Made by a program: the position numbers and the translations under genes. Below the pieces are notes generated by a model. It saw only the letters and a list, made by a program, of their open reading frames with translations. It searched no databases and was not told where the DNA came from. Below are positions 11,810-15,731 of a DNA stretch of 15,731 nt, in pieces. The DNA is taken from NCBI GenBank assembly GCA_005889395.1, contig VBFX01000112.1:1-15731 (forward strand), in the 5' to 3' direction. How positions within the stretch are numbered: the first letter of the stretch is position 1; each line of letters opens with the position of its first letter. Origin of the DNA: Chloroflexota bacterium. Its GTDB lineage: Bacteria; Chloroflexota; Dormibacteria; CF-121.

Positions 11810-12986
11810 GCCAGAAGTGTCGCGCCAAACCGTCCAGGATAACGGCGTCGCCGCGTTCCGCAAGCAGTTTCCCATCTTCGACCAGAAGATCTACTTGAGC
11901 AGCTGTTCGCAGGGCGCCCTGTCGAGGCCGGTGGAGGCCGCCATGCAGGAGTTTCTCGAGTCCTGGCACACGCACGGCAATCCCTGGGAGATCTGGGTAG
12001 GGCGGATGGAGGAGCTACGGGTCGAATTCGCCCGGCTGATCAACGCCGAACCGGCGGAGGTCGCCGTGACCTTTTCCGTGTCCACCGCCCTCAATTCCCT
12101 GGCAAGCGCACTCACCTACAGCGATCGCCCGAAGGTGGTGACCAGCGATTTCGATTTTCCGACGATCGGGCATATCTGGCTGGCGCAACAGCGCCGCGGC
12201 GCCGAGGTCGCCTTCGCTCGGGCAAACGGGACTCGACTGCCACTGAGCGCCTTCGAAGAGTTGGTCGATGAGAAGACGGCTCTGGTTTCGACGACCCAGG
12301 TCTGTTACAAGAACGGGTTCAAGAACAACATCAGTGCCCTGGCCGAGCTGGCGCACGAGCGGGGTGCCCACCTCTTGATCGACGCCTACCAGTGCATGGG
12401 GACGCAGCCGATGGACGTCAAGGCGCTCGACCTCGACATCCTGGTCACCGGCGCTCTCAAGTACCTGCTGGGCTCGCCGGGGGTGGCGTTCATGTACATG
12501 CGGAAGGACATGATCGACCGCTTCGAGCCGAGCGACTCGGGCTGGTTCGGTCAGGAGAACGTCTTCGCCTACGACGTCCACCACCTGCGCTATTCGGCGA
12601 CCGCCCGGCGCTTCGAGACCGGGTCCCCGCCGGTGCCCAACATCTACGCGTCACTCGCCGCGCTGCGGTTGCTCGCCGGCGTGGGGCTCGACGTCATCCA
12701 GGCCCACGTCCAGGCCCTCGCCGGGCGCTTCATCGACGGGGCTCGCCGGCGCCGCCTGGCCCTGCTCACACCGGAGGAGCCGGCGGACCGCGGCCCTCTC
12801 GTGATGGTGCGGTCGTCCGATGCGCCGCAGCTCGTCGAGACGCTGGCGCGCGAGGGCATCCTCTGCTCGACCCGCGACGGCTCACTTCGGGTCTCGCTGC
12901 ACTACTACAACACAGCCGGCGACGTGGACACGGTCCTGGCCGCGCTGGACCGTTATCCCGACCTGCTCGTCCACGCGCCGAATTAG
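11808..12986 (+). CDS. class V PLP-dependent aminotransferase (cysteine-desulfurase/epimerase fold)
   Basis: 392 residues from ATG 11808, or 389 from GTG 11817. Class V landmarks: YLSSCSQGALSRP (29-41), FSVSTALNSLASAL, DFDFPTIGHIW, STTQVCYKNG, DAYQCMG with D192 and Q195, and G-ALKYLLGSPGVAFMY with the PLP lysine K218. The fold is shared by cysteine desulfurases, kynureninases and isopenicillin-N epimerases. The NifS-type active-site cysteine loop is not evident and the C-terminal domain is short, so a lyase, epimerase or transaminase on a small amino acid is as likely as desulfuration. It is divergent from the class I aminotransferase with 21 nt between start codons, suggesting a shared control region, and is followed by an amino-acid-type importer on the same strand. 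Substrate unknown. Confidence 0.85.
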   Translation: MPEVSRQTVQDNGVAAFRKQFPIFDQKIYLSSCSQGALSRPVEAAMQEFLESWHTHGNPWEIWVGRMEELRVEFARLINAEPAEVAVTFSVSTALNSLASALTYSDRPKVVTSDFDFPTIGHIWLAQQRRGAEVAFARANGTRLPLSAFEELVDEKTALVSTTQVCYKNGFKNNISALAELAHERGAHLLIDAYQCMGTQPMDVKALDLDILVTGALKYLLGSPGVAFMYMRKDMIDRFEPSDSGWFGQENVFAYDVHHLRYSATARRFETGSPPVPNIYASLAALRLLAGVGLDVIQAHVQALAGRFIDGARRRRLALLTPEEPADRGPLVMVRSSDAPQLVETLAREGILCSTRDGSLRVSLHYYNTAGDVDTVLAALDRYPDLLVHAPN

Positions 12987-13013
12987 AAAGGGTTAGAGGC
13001 GGCCGGGCGGCGG

Positions 13014-13042
13014 TTGCTCTCGGTGGTCCAAGCGTGTATAAA
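13014..13042 (+). promoter_or_regulatory. promoter of the branched-chain amino-acid-type importer operon
   Basis: TTGCTC (13014-13019), a 17-nt spacer and TATAAA (13037-13042). The predicted start near 13049 gives a leader of about 45 nt before ATG 13094. The leader contains AGGAGG (13076-13081), 12 nt before the ATG, and AGGGAGG directly against it, so it is a led, not leaderless, transcript. Confidence 0.6.
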
Positions 13043-13093
13043 GAGCGCACGATTTTAGGTCTTCGACAAAGGAAGAGGAGGTCGACAGGGAGG

Positions 13094-14290
13094 ATGGTAC
13101 AGCCAAGAATTCTCGTCCTCGCGGCCATCGCCAGCGTCGGGTTGGCGGCATGCGGCGGGGGCAGCACGCCCGGAACCGCGGCGAACAAACCGGACAAGGT
13201 CCAGATCGCGGCCGAGGGACCGTTTACCGGCGATCAGGCGTCGATTGGGGCTGGCGCGCTACGGGCGATCCAGCTGGCGGTCAAGGATTTCAACAAGGCC
13301 GGTGGTGTGAACGGCACGCAGGTACAGCTTCTGATATGGGACGACCAGCACACGGCCCAGACGGCGCAGACGCTACAGGCCAAGGGGATCTCTGATCCCA
13401 CCGTCCTCGGCATCGTCGGACCGATGAACTCCGGCGTGGTCCTGGGCTCGATCCAGGGATTGCAAGAGGCCAGCCCACCGCTGCCTCTCGTCAGCGAGTC
13501 CGCCTCGAACGTCAAGGTGACCGACCAGGGCAACAGTGTGGCGCACCGCGTCAATGCGCGTGATGACGCCCAGGGTCCGGCGGACGGGAAGTTCATGATC
13601 GACCAGGGGGCGAAGAAGGTCTACGTGATGGACGCCAAGTCCGACTACTCGACCGGCCTTGCGGACCAGACCGAGAAGTATCTGAAAGACCACAACATCC
13701 CGACCATGCGCGACCAGGCCAAGGCCGGGCAGAAAGACTTCGCCACGACGATCCAGAAGATCAAGTCGTTCGGCGCGGACTGGGTCTACTTCGCCGACGA
13801 AGGGCCAGAAGCGGCGCCGTTCGTTTCGCAAATGAAGGCGCAGGGCCTCACCATCGGCCAGAACATCCAGTTCCTTGGGACGGATGGCGAGGAAGACTCC
13901 TCGATCATCACCGCCTCGCAGGGTTCTTATGTCGGTGCCTACGCGACCAACATCACCGCCGACCCGGCCGGCGTGTCGGGTAGCGCGGCAGCAGCGTACG
14001 TGGCGGCCTACAAAGCGGAGTACGGCGCCGATTCGATCGGCCAGGCCGGCCCCTTCTATGGCTCGGCCTACGAGGCGGCCCAGGTGTTGCTGCAGGCGAT
14101 CAAGAACTCGCCGGTGAAGAACGGCAAGATTTCGCGCGCCGACGTGCTCAGCCATCTCGGCAGCGACAGCTTCAACACCATCTTCGGCTCCGTCAAATTT
14201 GACTCGAAGGGTGACGTCACGGGCGGCGGCATCTACGTCTACCAGGCGAAAGGCACCCAGATGGTGGTCGTCAAGCAAGTCTCCGGCTGA
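13094..14290 (+). CDS. ABC transporter substrate-binding lipoprotein, branched-chain amino-acid/amide type (LivJ-like)
   Basis: 398 residues. The N-terminus MVQPRILVLAAIASVGLAAC ends in a lipobox (LAAC, C20), so the mature protein is a membrane-tethered lipoprotein outside the cytoplasmic membrane. After a Gly/Ser/Thr linker comes a type-I periplasmic-binding fold (Peripla_BP_6): EGPFTGDQASIGAGALRAIQ, FNKAGGVNG, IVGPMNSGV, RVNARDDAQG, KVYVMDAKSDYSTG, and FYGSAYEAAQVLLQAI near the end. The first-domain pattern is typical of LivJ/UrtA/AmiC-like proteins, so the ligand may be Leu/Ile/Val, another amino acid, an amide or urea; it cannot be fixed here. ATG 13094 gives the only sensible signal peptide. 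It has its own promoter and is followed by a 14-bp hairpin before the permease gene, which often raises binding-protein yield over the permeases. Confidence 0.9.
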   Translation: MVQPRILVLAAIASVGLAACGGGSTPGTAANKPDKVQIAAEGPFTGDQASIGAGALRAIQLAVKDFNKAGGVNGTQVQLLIWDDQHTAQTAQTLQAKGISDPTVLGIVGPMNSGVVLGSIQGLQEASPPLPLVSESASNVKVTDQGNSVAHRVNARDDAQGPADGKFMIDQGAKKVYVMDAKSDYSTGLADQTEKYLKDHNIPTMRDQAKAGQKDFATTIQKIKSFGADWVYFADEGPEAAPFVSQMKAQGLTIGQNIQFLGTDGEEDSSIITASQGSYVGAYATNITADPAGVSGSAAAAYVAAYKAEYGADSIGQAGPFYGSAYEAAQVLLQAIKNSPVKNGKISRADVLSHLGSDSFNTIFGSVKFDSKGDVTGGGIYVYQAKGTQMVVVKQVSG

Positions 14291-14300
14291 AGGAGTAAGA

Positions 14301-14333
14301 AGGAAGGGGACGGGCCCATCCCGTCCCCTTCTT
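14301..14333 (+). promoter_or_regulatory. 14-bp intercistronic hairpin between binding protein and first permease
   Basis: 14301-14314 pairs with 14320-14333 (one G-U, otherwise Watson-Crick; GGGGACGGG against CCCGTCCCC at the core), loop CCCAT. No T tract follows, so it is not a full terminator. It may protect the upstream mRNA, cause partial termination, or bridge AAGGAG (14290-14295) to GTG 14341; with the hairpin folded the spacing is about 12 nt. Confidence 0.7.
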
Positions 14334-14340
14334 GATTGCC

Positions 14341-15267
14341 GTGGACTATTTTCTGCAGAACTTCCCACAGCAACTGGTCAATGGCCTCGAGTTGGGAAGC
14401 CTCTATGCGCTCATCGCCCTTGGCTATACGCTGATTTACGGCATCCTCGAGATGCTGAATTTCGCGCACGGCGACGTCTACATGGTGGGCGCCTTCCTGG
14501 CCGCCGGCGTCGCCGGGCTCCTCGTGCACAACGAGGTCGCCGTGATCCCGGCGGGCCTGGCGGTGGCCCTGATGATGCTGGTGGCCGTCGGTGGCGCCGG
14601 ATTGCTCGGCGTTGGCATCGAGCGGATCGCCTACCGGCCGCTGCGCAACGCCAATCGCCTGGCGCCGCTCATCACCGCGATCGGCGTCTCGCTCTTTCTC
14701 GAGAGCGCTGTCCAGGTCTGGGTCAGCCCCGCTCCGGTCCTGGTTCCAAGCAACGCTCTCGTTCCGCAGACCGTCCTGCACGTGGCCAGCGTCGTCACGC
14801 CGCTGACGGGGCTCGCGCTGTTCGTCGCCGCGGTCGCACTGATGGTGGCCCTCGATGCCTTCGTCTTCCGTACCCGTTTCGGTGGCGCCATGCGGGCCAC
14901 CGCCCAGGACCGCGAGGCGGCGACCTTCATGGGGATCGACGTCGATCGAGTGATCCTGGTCACCTTCTTCGTGGCGTCCGCCCTTGCCGGTATGGGTGGC
15001 GTGCTCTTTGGGTTGCGCTACGCGAGCGTCGACTTCTTCATGGGTTACCTGCTCGGGATCAAGGCCTTCACGGCCGCGGTCATCGGCGGCATCGGCAACA
15101 TCCGCGGGGCGATGATCGGTGGCCTGTTGCTTGGTGTGCTGGAAAGCCTCGTGGGCGGCTTCATCAGCTCCCAGTTTCAGGACACCTTCGTGTTCCTCGC
15201 CCTCATCACGGTCCTGCTGATCCGGCCGCAAGGGCTGTTCGGCCAACCGCTCACGGACCGGGCATGA
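14341..15267 (+). CDS. livH: branched-chain amino-acid-type ABC transporter permease, LivH-like
   Basis: 308 residues from GTG 14341 (VDYFLQNFPQQLVNGLELGS). The frame also offers TTG 14332, which lies inside the intercistronic stem and is less likely. Family signatures: GSLYALIALGYTLIYGILEMLNFAHGD near the N-terminus (the LNFAHGD motif of LivH), MRATAQDREAATFMGIDVDR in the middle, and GIKAFTAAVIGGIGNIRGAMI (about 239-259), the region that contacts the ATPase. About 8 hydrophobic segments place it in the cytoplasmic membrane. It pairs with the LivM-type permease that follows; the stop overlaps the next ATG by 4 nt (ATGA). No conventional Shine-Dalgarno lies next to the GTG, but one exists across the hairpin at 14301-14333. 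The symbol is by family; the substrate may not be leucine. Confidence 0.87.
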   Translation: MDYFLQNFPQQLVNGLELGSLYALIALGYTLIYGILEMLNFAHGDVYMVGAFLAAGVAGLLVHNEVAVIPAGLAVALMMLVAVGGAGLLGVGIERIAYRPLRNANRLAPLITAIGVSLFLESAVQVWVSPAPVLVPSNALVPQTVLHVASVVTPLTGLALFVAAVALMVALDAFVFRTRFGGAMRATAQDREAATFMGIDVDRVILVTFFVASALAGMGGVLFGLRYASVDFFMGYLLGIKAFTAAVIGGIGNIRGAMIGGLLLGVLESLVGGFISSQFQDTFVFLALITVLLIRPQGLFGQPLTDRA

Positions 15268-15731
15268 GCGCGCAGCCGACCCCCCTCGACACCGCCGCAA
15301 CGACACATCCTCTCAAGCGTCTGTGGGAATCCGGCCCAGGGGGTTGGAACCACGCGCTGACCCGGCCGGTTGTGCTGATTCCCTTCTTTATCTTCGCCGC
15401 ACTCGTTCCCCTCGGTCTGCAATACATCGAGGACAACTCGAGCTGGACCGACGCGCAATTCTGGACGCTGATCCTCGCCAACTGCGCGATGTACGCCTGC
15501 CTGGCCGTCGCGCTCAACCTGGTGGTCGGGTACGCGGGCCTCCTGAACCTCGGGTTCATCGCCTTCTTCGGGATCGGGTCTTATGCCTACGCGCTCGTCG
15601 CCAGCGACCAGCTCCACCAGCACTACCCTCTGTGGGCCGCGCTGCTGGTCGTGATGGCGGTCACCCTGGCGTTCGCCTTGCTGGTCGGTGTCCCCGCCTT
15701 GCGCCTTCGGGGCGACTACCTGGCGATCGTG
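15264..15731 (+). CDS. livM: branched-chain amino-acid-type ABC transporter permease, LivM-like (3' end outside window)
   Basis: The first 156 codons are present and the frame is open at the window edge. A hydrophilic N-terminus of ~34 residues is followed by a helix (35-52), a short extracytoplasmic loop, then TLILANCAMYACLAVALNLVVGYAGLLNLGF split over helices at ~68-100. FGIGSYAYAL (103-110), LLVGVPALRLRGDYLAIV (139-156) and the LRLRGDYLAIV motif are diagnostic of LivM. It forms the heterodimeric membrane channel with the LivH-like protein, to which it is coupled by ATGA at 15264-15267. The ATPase genes (livG/livF type) are expected just beyond the window. It shares the promoter at 13014-13042. 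Confidence 0.88.
   Translation, partial: MSAQPTPLDTAATTHPLKRLWESGPGGWNHALTRPVVLIPFFIFAALVPLGLQYIEDNSSWTDAQFWTLILANCAMYACLAVALNLVVGYAGLLNLGFIAFFGIGSYAYALVASDQLHQHYPLWAALLVVMAVTLAFALLVGVPALRLRGDYLAIV

Noticed and set aside
14301..14333. Rho-independent terminator between the importer binding-protein and permease genes
   Set aside because: The stem is strong, but no T run follows and the permease has no separate promoter that I can see. I treat it as an intercistronic stability or translation element.
13373..15306. Two long minus-strand frames (331 and 355 codons) opposite the importer genes
   Set aside because: They are shadows of well-supported binding-protein and permease genes and rich in Asp/His/Arg/Gly. 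The second crosses the gene boundary.

Overview
The window is dense, GC-rich bacterial chromosome. Genes lie on both strands, with 1-4 nt start/stop overlaps and very short intergenic gaps. There is no phage, transposase, tRNA, rRNA or CRISPR signal. The gene content (an Rv2578c-type radical SAM protein, a mycothiol-amidase-like PIG-L deacetylase, ETF, a spinster-type MFS carrier, several small zinc-ribbon proteins and leaderless-looking promoters) suits an aerobic soil-type actinobacterial or Chloroflexota/Dormibacterota-like lineage. That placement is inference from gene families, not a phylogenetic result.

Layout. 1-1851 (+): the 3' end of a MOSC-domain gene, an overlapping amidohydrolase-2 family metal enzyme, and a membrane-anchored zinc-ribbon protein. 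1905-3176 (+): an MFS transporter, convergent with a PIG-L deacetylase gene (3173-3937, -) that is cut by one in-frame amber codon. 3970/4000-4341 (+): a small four-helix membrane protein. 4402-4461 (-): a 19-residue lysine/arginine-rich peptide gene with a near-perfect Shine-Dalgarno and its own terminator, probably the easiest gene here to miss. 4569-5904 (-): a zinc-ribbon protein and a DNA-ligase-associated-type beta-CASP exonuclease. 5952-6848 (-): a radical SAM protein whose promoter region carries a LexA/SOS-box-like palindrome, shared with the divergent operon etfB-etfA-PIG-L-sirtuin (6920-10309, +), in which each junction overlaps by 1-4 nt. 10306-11786 (-): a PLP aminotransferase translationally coupled to a double zinc-ribbon protein. 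11808-12986 (+): a class V PLP enzyme divergent from it. 13094-15731 (+): the first three genes (lipoprotein binding protein, two permeases) of a branched-chain amino-acid/amide-type ABC importer, running off the end.

Functional picture. The right half is nitrogen/amino-acid oriented: two PLP enzymes, an amino-acid-type ABC importer, and ETF for passing dehydrogenase electrons to the quinone pool. The sirtuin and the Mca-like deacetylase made from the ETF operon suggest coupling of acyl/thiol metabolism to redox state, which is inference. The most unusual items are the tiny basic peptide gene, the SOS-like box between the radical SAM gene and etfB, the amber-split PIG-L gene, convergent gene pairs that share a palindromic CTAG as both stop codons, and a long hairpin between the importer binding-protein and permease genes that may bring a distant Shine-Dalgarno close to the start codon.
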